Positions 35,355-44,241 are shown, counted from the first letter of the stretch. The stretch: 64,000 nt of DNA from Pseudomonas anguilliseptica (GCF_021375795.1 NZ_JAEIOI010000007.1:42760-106759), one strand, 5' to 3'. Notes: generated by a model from the sequence alone, not told the origin. A program made the numbers and translations.

Positions 35355-36029
35355 TCAAGAACGGAATAAACGGCTGTACTGACGCTCGTGCGCCATGCTC
35401 GCCAGGGCCAGGCCGAAGGCGGCGCTGCCCCAGTGTTCGGGTTGTAGTTCACTGGCGTGGCGCTGCGCCTGGTCGAGCATCGGCAGCAGCTCTGAGGTCA
35501 AACGCTGGGCGGCTTGTTGACCCAGCGGCAGGGTTTTCATCAGCACCGCCAGCTGGTTTTCCAGCCACCCCCACAGCCAGGCGGCGAGGGCATCTTCTGG
35601 CGTGATCTGCCAGGCCCGTGCTGCCAGTGCCCAGCCCACAGCCAGGCCGGGCTCTTCAAGTTCGTTGAATAGCTGCTGTGCTGGCGAGTCTAGTTCCGGC
35701 AGACCGCTGAGCAACTGCTGCAGGGAGTAACCCATCTGCCGGCTTTCCAGGCGCAGCTCGCGGGTTTCGCGGCTGGCGCGTTGCTGTTCGGCGAGGTGGC
35801 GCAGCTGGGCCCAGTTCTCGCTGGCGGCGGCTTGGCAATGGGCAAGCAGCAGCGGCGCTTCAAAGCGAGCCAAGTTCAGCAGCAACTGATCGGCAATCCA
35901 GCGCTGGGCGCTCTCGGCGCTATCGACCCGACCCTGTTCCACGGCCATTTCCAGGCCCTGGGAATAGCTGTAACCACCGATCGGTAGTTGGGGGCTGGCC
36001 AGACGTAGTAGCTGCCAGGCTTTATTCAC
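35355..36029 (-). CDS. ureF: Urease accessory protein UreF
   Basis: A 224-residue all-helical chaperone that bridges UreG and the urease-UreD complex. Family features: LLRLASPQLPIGGYSYSQGLEMAVEQG near the N terminus, and ALQ-type LGWALAARAWQI-like helix followed by WLWGWLENQLAVLMKTLPLGQQAAQRL. The start is GTG at 36029 and overlaps the ureE stop by four bases (GTGA), so it is coupled to ureE. Length is normal. Confidence 0.95.
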   Translation of the reverse strand: MNKAWQLLRLASPQLPIGGYSYSQGLEMAVEQGRVDSAESAQRWIADQLLLNLARFEAPLLLAHCQAAASENWAQLRHLAEQQRASRETRELRLESRQMGYSLQQLLSGLPELDSPAQQLFNELEEPGLAVGWALAARAWQITPEDALAAWLWGWLENQLAVLMKTLPLGQQAAQRLTSELLPMLDQAQRHASELQPEHWGSAAFGLALASMAHERQYSRLFRS

Positions 36030-36526
36030 TTGCGTGCACCGAATTGATGCAGACGTGGTGCATAGCTGAATTCGGCATCGCCGGCATGGGAGTGGTGATG
36101 GCCGCCACCGTAAGCGCCTTGCTCAGGTTGGTAGGGCGCTTCGATCAGCTGCACCGTGGCGCCGAGCTGCTCGAGCATGGCCTTGAGCACGTAGTCATCT
36201 GGCAGGCGCAACCAGCCATCACCGAGTTGCAGGGCCACGTGGCGGTTACCCAGGTGATAGGCGGCGCGCATCAGTTCGAAAGGGTTGGCGCAGGTGACGT
36301 GTAGCAGCGGCTCGGGGCGGGCGAGTACGCGCACGATGCGGCCGTCTTCGGCTTGCAGGCATTCGCCATCGTGCAGCGCCGGCTGGCCGCGTTCGAGGAA
36401 TAGGCCGACATCCTCGCCGGTGCGGCTGAAGCAGCGCAGGCGGCTTTTGCTGCGGGCCTCGAAGCTCAGTTCGAGTTCGGCGTCCCAGTTGGGCTGGGCG
36501 GCAATACGGCGGTGAATCACCAACAT
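36026..36526 (-). CDS. ureE: Urease accessory nickel metallochaperone UreE
   Basis: A 166-residue protein that binds nickel and hands it to UreG. The N-terminal peptide-binding domain (LELSFEARSKSRLRCFSRTGEDVGLFLERG) is followed by the metal-binding domain with NPFELMRAAYHLGNRHVALQLG, whose His is the dimer-interface nickel ligand. The C terminus has a short His-rich stretch (GGGHHHSHAGD) that binds extra nickel. First gene of ureEFGJ; the 164-base gap to desT shows no gene. Confidence 0.95.
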   Translation of the reverse strand: MLVIHRRIAAQPNWDAELELSFEARSKSRLRCFSRTGEDVGLFLERGQPALHDGECLQAEDGRIVRVLARPEPLLHVTCANPFELMRAAYHLGNRHVALQLGDGWLRLPDDYVLKAMLEQLGATVQLIEAPYQPEQGAYGGGHHHSHAGDAEFSYAPRLHQFGARK

Positions 36527-36690
36527 GGGGCAGTTTCCGGCAGTTCAATGCCGGTTATAGAGCAAGGGTCTTGCCAAACTGCTGCCTGGCCGCATGATGC
36601 GGGCTGTGCGGCGTGTGTCGTGCCTAAGTATTGGGCATTGATGGCTGCGCTTTGGTGCGCACACGAATTGCGTGCTCAGTTGTGGTGCGT

Positions 36691-37335
36691 TTAGTCGTTG
36701 TGCTGGCCCAAGCCTTGCCAGTGCTTGGCGCCGATAAAGATAAAACGCAGCTGCTCGATCATCTTCGCTTCGGGGGTGGCATGCCGTGGTAGGGCGCGGG
36801 CGGGCGGATCGATCAGTTCGGGCAGGGTGGCAAATACGGTCTTGACCACCAGGTCGGCCAGCACGTTCTGCGCTGGCGTATCGAAGTGCTGCAGCTTGGG
36901 CATCAGCGCCAGATCCGCCACCAGGTCAGCGGTGATACGTTCACGCAAAGCGCCTACGGCCAGGCGCACCGGCAACGAGCCACCGTACTGTTCACGGGCG
37001 AGAAACAGAAACTGCGAGCGGTTGGCCGCCACGGCGTCGAGAAAGATGCGCACCGAGGCGTCAATCACGCCGCCCAGTTCGAATTCGTGGTGGCGAACCT
37101 GGCGAATGGTTTCGCGAAAGGTTTCCCCTACTTCGGCCACCAGGGCCAGGCCAAGGGCATCCATGTCGTCAAAGTGTCGATAGAAACCAGTCGGCACGAT
37201 GCCCGCACAGCGCGCCACTTCGCGCAGGCTCAGGCTGCCAAAGCCTCGGCCGCTGTCCATCAGGCTGCGGGCGGCGTCCATCAGGGCGTGGCGGGTTTGC
37301 AGTTTTTGTTCGGCGCGCGGTTGTAGTGGTTTCAA
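36691..37335 (-). CDS. desT: TetR-family fatty-acid desaturation regulator DesT
   Basis: A 214-residue TetR regulator. The N-terminal helix-turn-helix is LSLREVARCAGIVPTGFYRHFDDMD; the rest is the ligand domain, with FLFLAREQYGGSLPVR as in DesT. DesT senses the saturated/unsaturated acyl-CoA balance and represses desCB. The start is TTG at 37335: no ATG or GTG in frame lies between it and residue 19, and KPLQPRAEQKLQTRHALMDAAR aligns with the family's beginning, so a TTG start is likely and may keep the repressor scarce. It diverges from desC over two candidate operators. Confidence 0.9.
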   Translation of the reverse strand: MKPLQPRAEQKLQTRHALMDAARSLMDSGRGFGSLSLREVARCAGIVPTGFYRHFDDMDALGLALVAEVGETFRETIRQVRHHEFELGGVIDASVRIFLDAVAANRSQFLFLAREQYGGSLPVRLAVGALRERITADLVADLALMPKLQHFDTPAQNVLADLVVKTVFATLPELIDPPARALPRHATPEAKMIEQLRFIFIGAKHWQGLGQHND

Positions 37336-37419
37336 ACTTCAGGGCTCGGCATGGCGTTCAGCACCGCACTCTAACAAAGCGGTGTTGTAGGCGTCGAACC
37401 ACGGCGTGCGTTGTATTTG

Positions 37420-37437
37420 AGTGTACGAGTGTTGACT
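37420..37437. promoter_or_regulatory. Candidate DesT/FabR-type operator 1
   Basis: AGTGTACGAGTGTTGACT agrees with the FabR/DesT-type palindrome AGCGTAC-ACGTGTTCGCT at 13 of 18 positions (as I recall that consensus). It lies in the desT-desC intergenic region, 53 bases before desC. Confidence 0.5.
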
Positions 37438-37461
37438 GAATGGTGGTTGCTCTGTCAGCCT

Positions 37462-37479
37462 GGTGAGCAATTGTTCACT
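37462..37479. promoter_or_regulatory. Candidate DesT operator 2
   Basis: GGTGAGCAA and TTGTTCACT form a near-perfect dyad (7 of 9 pairs) that ends next to the desC ribosome site GGAG. The half-site resembles the AGTGAACA type known for DesT. A repressor bound here would block transcription or early elongation of desC. Confidence 0.45.
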
Positions 37480-37489
37480 GGAGTCGCTC

Positions 37490-38605
37490 ATGACCCTGAT
37501 TCCATTTGCCTGGGTGCGCGCCTGTTCACGGTTGTTAGGGCCGTTGCGACGGCTGGTTGCGCATGGCTGGTTGCGCGAAAGCGATGTCGACGCCGTGCTG
37601 GTGCTCTTGCACCCGGCATTGCGTCTGAACCGCGTGTTCGCCCGGGTAACCCAGCGCCAGTGGGTGGCCGATGACATGCTCGAACTGACCTTGCAGGCCA
37701 ACGGCAACTGGCGCGGCGCACAGCCAGGTCAGCACCTGCAGCTGTACCTCGAACGTGATGGCGTACGCCTGAGTCGCAGTTACAGCCTGACCGCCGTGCA
37801 GGCCAAAGGCCGCGTGCAGATCGCCATCAAGCATCAGGCGGGTGGGCGGGTGTCGCCTTACCTGCTGGAACACTTGGCGGTGGGGGATGTGCTGGAACTG
37901 GGCCCGGTGCAGGGCGAGTTGAGTTGGCCCGAGACGCCGGACGCTGTGCTGCTGCTTGCGGCGGGCAGTGGCATCACACCGCTGCTGGGCCTGCTGCGTG
38001 CCGCGCTGGCGCAGGGTTTCAGTGCGCCGATCACGCTGCTGCATTACGTGCGCGAGCAGGGCCAGCGTGCCTTTGCTGCCGAATTGCAGGCGCTGCAGGC
38101 GCAGTACAGCAACCTGCAGGTGCGCTGGTCGCTGACGGCAGCCATTGCCGAAGCCGGAGAATTGACCGGGCGCTTTACGGCTGAGCATCTGCACTCGGTC
38201 ACCGCGCTGCACCAGTGCCGCGTGCTGGCCTGTGGCCCGGCGGGCTTTGTCGCCCAGGTGCAACAGTGGTGGCAGCAGGCTGCCTTGCCTGGTGCATTGC
38301 AAGTAGAGGCCTTTACCCCGCCAGCATTCAATGCCGTCGAGGGACTGCGTGCGGTGCGCCTGGGTTTTGCCCGCAGTCATCAGCAGATGCAAGCCGATAA
38401 CCAGCACAGCCTGCTGGAACTGGCTGAAACGCAGGGTTTGCAGCCGGCCCATGGCTGTCGTCAGGGCATCTGTGCCAGCTGCACCTGCACCCTGCTCAGC
38501 GGCACGGTGCGCGATATGCGCAGTGGTGCGCTGTTCAGCGAACCGGGGCAGCCGATTCGTTTATGCGTCAGCGCGCCCCACGCTGATCTGGAAATCGATC
38601 TTTAA
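37490..38605 (+). CDS. desC: Ferredoxin-NAD(P)H reductase/ferredoxin fusion, desaturase partner
   Basis: A 371-residue electron-transfer protein. Residues about 55-140 are the FAD domain with RSYSLT (flavin-binding RxYS) and GGRVSPYLLEHL; 145-265 is the NAD(P)H domain with LAAGSGITPLLGLLRAA and CGPAGFVAQV; 290-371 is a 2Fe-2S ferredoxin domain with the cluster motif CRQGICASCTC and a distant Cys in IRLCVSAP. It passes electrons from NAD(P)H to the desaturase encoded 16 bases downstream. ATG at 37490 with GGAG upstream is chosen over a codon at 37463. Confidence 0.93.
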   Translation: MTLIPFAWVRACSRLLGPLRRLVAHGWLRESDVDAVLVLLHPALRLNRVFARVTQRQWVADDMLELTLQANGNWRGAQPGQHLQLYLERDGVRLSRSYSLTAVQAKGRVQIAIKHQAGGRVSPYLLEHLAVGDVLELGPVQGELSWPETPDAVLLLAAGSGITPLLGLLRAALAQGFSAPITLLHYVREQGQRAFAAELQALQAQYSNLQVRWSLTAAIAEAGELTGRFTAEHLHSVTALHQCRVLACGPAGFVAQVQQWWQQAALPGALQVEAFTPPAFNAVEGLRAVRLGFARSHQQMQADNQHSLLELAETQGLQPAHGCRQGICASCTCTLLSGTVRDMRSGALFSEPGQPIRLCVSAPHADLEIDL

Positions 38606-38621
38606 CTTGCGAGGTAACCCC

Positions 38622-39710
38622 ATGCGCGCTGACCGTCACCTGTCCGCTGCCGAGCTGGATGCATTCGGCCATGAGCTGGATGCGCTGCGCCAGCGAACCC
38701 TGGCCTCGCTTGGCGAGGCGGACGCCCGCTATATCCGCCGCATTCGCGCAGCGGTACGTTTCTGTTGCTGGAGTGGGCGCGGCCTGCTGATGCTTGGTTG
38801 GTTTCCGCCGACCTGGTTGCTCGGCACCTTGCTGCTGGGCCTGGGCAAGATTCTGGAGAATATGGAGCTGGGGCATAACGTCATGCACGGTCAGTACGAC
38901 TGGATGAATGACCCCGAGTTTGCCGGGCGCAACTATGAGTGGGATATCGCCGGGCCGAGCGACTTCTGGCGGCACACCCACAACCATGTGCACCACACCT
39001 GGACCAATGTGCTGGGTATGGATGATGACGTCGGCTATGGCGTGGTGCGGCTGTTTCCCGAGCAGCGCTGGAAGCCGTTCTACCGCTGGCAGCCGCTGTG
39101 GGTGACGATTCAGGCGCTGTTGTTCCAGTACTCGGTGGCGATCCAGCACTTGCGTCTGGACAAGGTCTACAAGGGCAAGCTGAGCAAGGCCGAAGTGCGT
39201 CCGCTGATCAAACAGTTCAACGCCAAGGTACTGCGTCAGTGGGGCAAGGATTATCTGTTCTTTCCACTGCTGGCGCTGCTGATCGGTGCCAATGCCCTGG
39301 CAGTGCTCGCCGGTAATGCCGTGGCCAACCTGATCCGCAACCTGTGGACCTTCACGGTGATTTTCTGCGGCCACTTTACCGAGCAGGCAGCGGTGTTCAG
39401 CAAGGAGTCGGTGGTCGGTGAGAGTCGCGGGCACTGGTACCTGCGTCAACTGCGCGGGTCCAGCAACCTCAATGGTGGGCCGCTGTTTCATATTCTGACG
39501 GGCAACCTCAGCCACCAGATCGAACACCACCTGTTCCCCGATCTGCCGGCGCGGCGCTATGCGGAGATGGCCGTTGAGGTACGCGAGATTGCCGAGCGTT
39601 ATGGCCAGGTCTACAACCACGGCAGCCTGTGGCGGCAGTTCAGGACGGTGCTTAGACGTATCTGGATCTACCGCCGGCCTCCGGTCGAGGCCGTGCCGGT
39701 GGGCGCTTAA
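38622..39710 (+). CDS. desB: Membrane acyl-CoA delta-9 desaturase
   Basis: A 362-residue fatty acid desaturase with the three histidine clusters that hold the di-iron centre: GHNVMHG, HTHNHVHHTW and HQIEHHLFP. Hydrophobic segments (GLLMLGWFPPTWLLGTLLLGLG; LALLIGANALAVLAG) fit a membrane enzyme. It introduces a double bond into saturated acyl-CoAs under aerobic conditions. ATG at 38622 has GAGG seven bases upstream; the same frame runs open back into desC but without a start signal. Operon desC-desB, repressed by DesT. Confidence 0.93.
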   Translation: MRADRHLSAAELDAFGHELDALRQRTLASLGEADARYIRRIRAAVRFCCWSGRGLLMLGWFPPTWLLGTLLLGLGKILENMELGHNVMHGQYDWMNDPEFAGRNYEWDIAGPSDFWRHTHNHVHHTWTNVLGMDDDVGYGVVRLFPEQRWKPFYRWQPLWVTIQALLFQYSVAIQHLRLDKVYKGKLSKAEVRPLIKQFNAKVLRQWGKDYLFFPLLALLIGANALAVLAGNAVANLIRNLWTFTVIFCGHFTEQAAVFSKESVVGESRGHWYLRQLRGSSNLNGGPLFHILTGNLSHQIEHHLFPDLPARRYAEMAVEVREIAERYGQVYNHGSLWRQFRTVLRRIWIYRRPPVEAVPVGA

Positions 39711-39741
39711 CGGCGTGAACCATTCACCCTACGAATACGCC

Positions 39742-39781
39742 GTAGCCCGTATGCAATCCGGGGCGCTTACATCCGGGCTAC
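39742..39781. repeat. Palindromic repeat (family 3)
   Basis: GTAGCCCGTATG and CATCCGGGCTAC (11 of 12 paired) surround 16 bases containing CAATCCGGGG. This GTAGCCCGGATG-type sequence is a common dispersed repeat in gammaproteobacteria. It lies between the converging desB and methyltransferase genes. Confidence 0.65.
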
Positions 39782-39785
39782 AAGG

Positions 39786-40508
39786 TCAGCGGGTAAACAC
39801 GCACGTCAGGTAGCGATTGCTGAAACCGTAGCGCAGCATCGAATACAGCCGACTGAACAGGTACAGCGGGTGCTGGCGGTAATACAGCAGCACGGCATTG
39901 CCGACGCCTTCGCTGCGGTGCTGTTTCTGTTGATCCACCTGTTTCGAAAATAATCCTTTGAACTGCCACCACTGAATCTGCTCCAGGTGCTGGTGGGCAT
40001 GCAACCCGTGCTGGCGGAACAGCGCATGAAAGCTGCGTTTGCTGAAATCATGCAGGTGGTGAGGATTGCCATCCAGGGTTGGAGTGATCGGCACCGACGC
40101 AATCACTTTGCCGTCTTGCACCAATAAACGCGCATAGTTGGCTAGCAGTTGCTGCGGACGCGGCAGGTGCTCGATGGTTTCCAGACTGACAATGCAGTCG
40201 AAGCCCTCGGCGTCATGGAACTGTTCGGCGTCGGCGCATTCATAACGCAGGTTGGGCAGCTGGTAATGCTCGCGGGCGTAGGCAATGGCCGCAGGGTCAA
40301 TGTCCACGCCAGTGACCTGTTTGTCAGGGTTGCGCTGGGCCAGCAGGGCGGTGCCATAACCGCAACCACAGGCCATATCCAGCACGCGTTGGCCGCTCAA
40401 GTGGTCGGCGGCGAACTCGTAGCGCTGCATGTGAATATGCAGGCTGGCCTGATCATCCGGGTTCTGCGGGTTGAGGTCCTTCGGGTAAATCCGTTCGATG
40501 GTATGCAT
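39786..40508 (-). CDS. Class I SAM-dependent methyltransferase, UbiG-like fold
   Basis: A 240-residue methyltransferase. Motif I is VLDMACGCGYGTALLA, motif II VTGVDIDPAAIAYAREHY, then CADAEQFHDAEGFDCIVSLETIEHLPRPQQLLANYARLL, typical of small-molecule or lipid methyltransferases of the Methyltransf_11 type. The tail has a hydrophobic patch (LYLFSRLYSMLRYGFSN). Two in-frame ATGs (40514, 40508) are possible; neither has a good ribosome site. Substrate unknown. It diverges from the lipase gene and converges on desB. Confidence 0.75.
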   Translation of the reverse strand: MHTIERIYPKDLNPQNPDDQASLHIHMQRYEFAADHLSGQRVLDMACGCGYGTALLAQRNPDKQVTGVDIDPAAIAYAREHYQLPNLRYECADAEQFHDAEGFDCIVSLETIEHLPRPQQLLANYARLLVQDGKVIASVPITPTLDGNPHHLHDFSKRSFHALFRQHGLHAHQHLEQIQWWQFKGLFSKQVDQQKQHRSEGVGNAVLLYYRQHPLYLFSRLYSMLRYGFSNRYLTCVFTR

Positions 40509-40639
40509 GGTCATGGCAGCGCAAAGAGGAGCCGGGACTATATGCCAGGCACGCACAGCTCGCCTACCCAATACGCGGCCCTGGCACGTTTTGTGGTTCG
40601 CACTTCTTTCTCGGCGGTATGACACAAGGATAGTTTGCT

Positions 40640-41530
40640 ATGTCGACAGCTTCTGCACCCCGTTATCCCCTGGTTCTGGTGCCAGGTTTACTCGGCTTTG
40701 TCAGCCTGCTCGGATATCCCTACTGGTATGGCATCGTCACGGCGCTGCGCCGCCTCGGTGCACAGGTCTTCCCGGTGCTGGTGTCTTCGGTGCACTCCAC
40801 TGAAGTGCGCGGTGAGCAACTGCTGCTGCGCATCGCCGATGTGTTGCAGCAGACTGGCGCCGAAAAGGTCCATCTGATCGGCCATAGCCAGGGCGCCCTC
40901 ACTGCACGCTATGCGGCCGCACTAAAACCCGAATGGGTAGCGTCCGTGACTTCGGTGGCCGGGCCCAACCATGGCTCGGAACTGGCGGACTTTCTCAAAC
41001 GCAAAGCCCCGCACGGCAGTCTGCGTGAGCGCATATTGAGCGCTTTGCTGCGTGGCGTGGCCCGCTGCATGGCCTGGCTGGAGCGCGGCTATAAAGGTGA
41101 GCCACTGCCGATGGATGTGGCCGCTGCGCAGCAATCGCTAACCCTGGACGGGGTGGCGGCCTTCAACCGGCAGTACCCGCAGGGCTTGCCGGAGGTCTGG
41201 GGCGGTGAGGGCGCGGCTGAGGTCAACGGCGTGCGCTACTACTCCTGGTCCGGCACCCTGCAGCCGGGTATCACCAATAAAGGTGGCAACCGCTTCGATG
41301 GGCCGAATGTTGCCTGCCGGCTATTTGCCAAAACCTTTCAGCGTGAACCGGGGCAGTGCGACGGCATGGTCGGGCGCTACAGCTCACACCTGGGCGTGGT
41401 GATTGGTGATCAGTACCCGCTGGATCACTTCGACATCATCAATCAGACCTTCGGTCTGGTCGGCAAGGGCGCAGAGCCGGTCAAATTGTTTGTCGAACAT
41501 GCGCAGCGGCTACAGGCAGCAGGCCTTTAG
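40640..41530 (+). CDS. Triacylglycerol lipase-like alpha/beta hydrolase without signal peptide
   Basis: A 296-residue lipase similar along its length to secreted Pseudomonas family I lipases: PLVLVPGLLGF (oxyanion hole), nucleophile Ser83 in IGHSQGALTARYAA, catalytic Asp in GQCDGMVGRYSSHLG and His in LDHFDIINQTFG. Cysteines in NVACRLF and GQCDG match the disulfide pair of those lipases. Unlike them it has only eight residues before the first strand, and an in-frame TAG lies two codons upstream, so no signal peptide exists. AAGGAT is the ribosome site. No Lif foldase gene is adjacent. Location, cytoplasm or export by another route, is open. Confidence 0.88.
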   Translation: MSTASAPRYPLVLVPGLLGFVSLLGYPYWYGIVTALRRLGAQVFPVLVSSVHSTEVRGEQLLLRIADVLQQTGAEKVHLIGHSQGALTARYAAALKPEWVASVTSVAGPNHGSELADFLKRKAPHGSLRERILSALLRGVARCMAWLERGYKGEPLPMDVAAAQQSLTLDGVAAFNRQYPQGLPEVWGGEGAAEVNGVRYYSWSGTLQPGITNKGGNRFDGPNVACRLFAKTFQREPGQCDGMVGRYSSHLGVVIGDQYPLDHFDIINQTFGLVGKGAEPVKLFVEHAQRLQAAGL

Positions 41531-41853
41531 ACTTCGTTTAGCTCGATCCAGATGCCCTGATCATCTTCGCGGATGGCAAGCTCTTGCAACGATTGCCCGG
41601 CACAGGGACCGGCGACACATTCGCCGGATTCGACGAGAAACAGCGCGCCGTGGGTGGCGCATTGGATCAGGCTGGCGCTGTGATCGAGAAACTGGTCGGG
41701 CAGCCATTCCAGCGGGATGCCGCGGTGCGGGCAGCGGTTGCGATAGGCATACAACTGGCCGTCCTTGCGCACGGCAAACAGCTTTTCACCCGCTATCTCG
41801 AAGCCCCGGCTCTGGCCTTCGGCCACTTCATCCGGTGCACATAAACGCAACAT
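41527..41853 (-). CDS. Rieske 2Fe-2S ferredoxin-like protein
   Basis: A 108-residue soluble Rieske protein. The cluster ligands are in CPHRGIPLE (Cys, His) and CATHGALF (Cys, His), 18 or so residues apart. Such small Rieske proteins act as electron carriers for oxygenases or as nitrite-reductase small-subunit relatives. No oxygenase gene is adjacent, so the partner is unknown. Its stop overlaps the converging lipase stop by three bases (TTAG). Confidence 0.88.
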   Translation of the reverse strand: MLRLCAPDEVAEGQSRGFEIAGEKLFAVRKDGQLYAYRNRCPHRGIPLEWLPDQFLDHSASLIQCATHGALFLVESGECVAGPCAGQSLQELAIREDDQGIWIELNEV

Positions 41854-41978
41854 AAGAACCTCCCCGCCAGGCCGGCATTATGCCGCCCTGGCGTGGAAGT
41901 GAAAGAGGAGGGCGCATCCTTGCGCCAAGTGGAACGCTTTTCGGGACGGGTTAATCGCGCGGTAAACGTGTTGTTGGG

Positions 41979-44171
41979 TCAGATTTCCCAGACCAGGTTG
42001 ACGGCCGCGTGGCGGCCCGGCTGGCTGAAGCGGCCCATGCTTGGGCTATTTTCAGTCAGGCCGCGTACGTCGCCCCATTGCCAGTATTCTTTGTCGGTCA
42101 GGTTGAACAGGCCGGCATTCACGGCGAAGGCATCAGTCATCTGCCACCAGCCGTTGAGGTCGAGTACGCCATAACCCGAGGTTTCGGCGTGATTGGCGGT
42201 TTGGCTCATGTCGACGCGGGTTTTCGCTGCCACCAGGGTCCAGCTCAGTTCGCCACCAAATTTTCCGCTCGGCTCGCTGTAGCCCAGGCCGAACACCCCC
42301 TTGAGCGGGTCGACGCTGTTGATCGGCTGGCCCGTGCCTTCATCCTTGCCGCGGGCGTACGCCACGCTGCCACGGGCTTTCCAGCCAGCCGGCAGACCCA
42401 GTTGGTCGAGGAACAGCTCACCTTTGGCTTCCGCACCGCGAATGGTCACGCGGTCACGGTTGACGTATTGGAACTCGCCGAAGGGGAAGCCCGGCACGCT
42501 GGAGGGCCGGCTGACCTGCTCAATAAAGTCGTCGTACTGGTTGTAGAACAGCGCCGCACCGAAGCTGCCGATGGCGTACTGGCCACGCAGGCCAAGCTCG
42601 AAGCTGTCGCTGGTTTCGGCTTTCAGGTTGGTATTGGCCAGGGTGCGGTACATGCCGGGGTTGGCGAACTCGCCAAAGATCTCGATCGCCTGGGGGGCGC
42701 GGAAACCAGCCGCGTACTGACCGTAGACGCTGTGGGCGTCGTCCAGTTGATAGGTCACACCGAACTTGGGCGACAACGCTGAATCCTTGAAGTCGCTCGG
42801 ATTGCGATCCGTTGCCTGGCTGTTGAGGTATTTCTGGGTGACGTGTGGGCTCATCTCATAGTGGTCGTAGCGCAGACCGGGTAGCAGGGTCCAGCGGCCG
42901 ATGCTGATACTGTCCTGGGCGAACAGGGCGTATTCCTTGGTCGTTGGATCGGGGAAGTCGCTGGTGGGCAAAACAGGCGTGGTCACGCCGGTGGCCAGTA
43001 CCGTTTCGCCGCCTTCGCGCAGGTCTGCGTTCTTCAGGTGTTTGATGTCCAGACCATAAACCAGCGCATGTTGCGTGCTGCCGATGCTGAAGGCCTTGTC
43101 CAGTTTGGTGTTGAACGCCCAGAGCTTTTCTTCGTAGTACGAATCCCGGGTGCGGTAGCGTGGCTGGCCGCCGACCACGCGGTCCTCGAAGGTTTGCTGG
43201 CGGGTCTGGCTGTCCTGGTAGCTGAGCTGGCTGTGGATCTGATCAACCAACAGGGTGTCGAGTTGCTGGGTATGGGCGAGGGAGTAGCGCTCACGATCAA
43301 CCCGGTCTTCAGCATCCTGGGTGCGAATGGTGGCGGTATTGCTGTAGTTGCTCAGCACGCGGGTGTCGGTGTCGTCCTGGTAACGCTCGTAGGTCAGTTG
43401 CAGGCGGCCGCTGTCGCTGTAATCCCAGCCGAATTTGCTCAGCAGGTTGTCGGTGCGGTAATCCAGCGGATTGGCCTGTTCGCGGGTAGCGCCGATACCA
43501 GCCAAGCCGCCGTGGGTATCGGTGGCCTGGCCACTGCGTCGGCCCAGGTGCAGCAGGCCGTCGACCTGGCCCAGGCGCGCGGCGAAGGTGGCGCTGCGCT
43601 GCCAGCTGTCATCGCTGCCGTCGTAACCGGTTTTCAGGCGCGCGTAAGCGTCATCGCCTTCGTCCAGATAGTCGCCGGCATCTTTGGTCAGGAAGCTCAC
43701 CGCGCCGCCAATTGCATCGCTGCCGTACAGCGAGCTGGCCGGGCCACGGATGATTTCCACCTGTTTGACGGTGTCGACGTCAACGTAATCGCGTTTGGCA
43801 CTGAGGAAACCGCCGAAGGAGAAGGCGTCTGGCATGCCGACACCATCCACTTGGGTCAGTACGCGGTTGCCGCCAATGCCGCGGATGGTAAAGCCCGAGA
43901 GGCCGAAGCGATCACCACTGCCACCGACCGACACGCCGGGCTCGTAGCGCACCAGATCCTTGATGTTCTTGATGTTCTGCTGGTCGATATCGCGTTCGGT
44001 CTGCACCGACACGGTACTGGGCACCTGATCTAGGGTTTGCTCGGTGCGGGTCGCCGTGACGGTGACCGTATCGAACTGGTTGGGGGCTTTTTCTGCGGCC
44101 AGCGCCAGCGAAGGGCTTAGCAACAGCAGGGCAAGCCAGGGACGACGGGCAAATGGAGGACTTCTGTGCAT
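41979..44171 (-). CDS. phuR: TonB-dependent haem/haemoglobin outer-membrane receptor
   Basis: A 730-residue outer-membrane receptor. Signal peptide to about residue 25, TonB box-like DTVTVTATRTEQ, plug domain with RGIGGNRVLTQVDGVGMPD and VEIIRGPASSLYGSDAIGGAVSFLT, then a 22-strand barrel ending in the aromatic-terminated AVNLVWEI. The FRAPQAIEIFGEFANPGMYRTLANTNLKAE stretch matches the FRAP...NPNL region of haem receptors. It diverges from the tonB-phuSTUVW operon over a Fur box, as phuR does in P. aeruginosa. Confidence 0.93.
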   Translation of the reverse strand: MHRSPPFARRPWLALLLLSPSLALAAEKAPNQFDTVTVTATRTEQTLDQVPSTVSVQTERDIDQQNIKNIKDLVRYEPGVSVGGSGDRFGLSGFTIRGIGGNRVLTQVDGVGMPDAFSFGGFLSAKRDYVDVDTVKQVEIIRGPASSLYGSDAIGGAVSFLTKDAGDYLDEGDDAYARLKTGYDGSDDSWQRSATFAARLGQVDGLLHLGRRSGQATDTHGGLAGIGATREQANPLDYRTDNLLSKFGWDYSDSGRLQLTYERYQDDTDTRVLSNYSNTATIRTQDAEDRVDRERYSLAHTQQLDTLLVDQIHSQLSYQDSQTRQQTFEDRVVGGQPRYRTRDSYYEEKLWAFNTKLDKAFSIGSTQHALVYGLDIKHLKNADLREGGETVLATGVTTPVLPTSDFPDPTTKEYALFAQDSISIGRWTLLPGLRYDHYEMSPHVTQKYLNSQATDRNPSDFKDSALSPKFGVTYQLDDAHSVYGQYAAGFRAPQAIEIFGEFANPGMYRTLANTNLKAETSDSFELGLRGQYAIGSFGAALFYNQYDDFIEQVSRPSSVPGFPFGEFQYVNRDRVTIRGAEAKGELFLDQLGLPAGWKARGSVAYARGKDEGTGQPINSVDPLKGVFGLGYSEPSGKFGGELSWTLVAAKTRVDMSQTANHAETSGYGVLDLNGWWQMTDAFAVNAGLFNLTDKEYWQWGDVRGLTENSPSMGRFSQPGRHAAVNLVWEI

Positions 44172-44241
44172 GGGGGCTCCAGGGGCATGCGGGCGGTTGC
44201 TCTGACCGCCGGGTTGGCATCGGCCGGCAAGCTAAACCATG

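Noticed and set aside
38331..38621. Desaturase frame open into desC
   Set aside because: The frame overlaps the ferredoxin domain of desC, which is certain; the desaturase starts at 38622 with its own GAGG.
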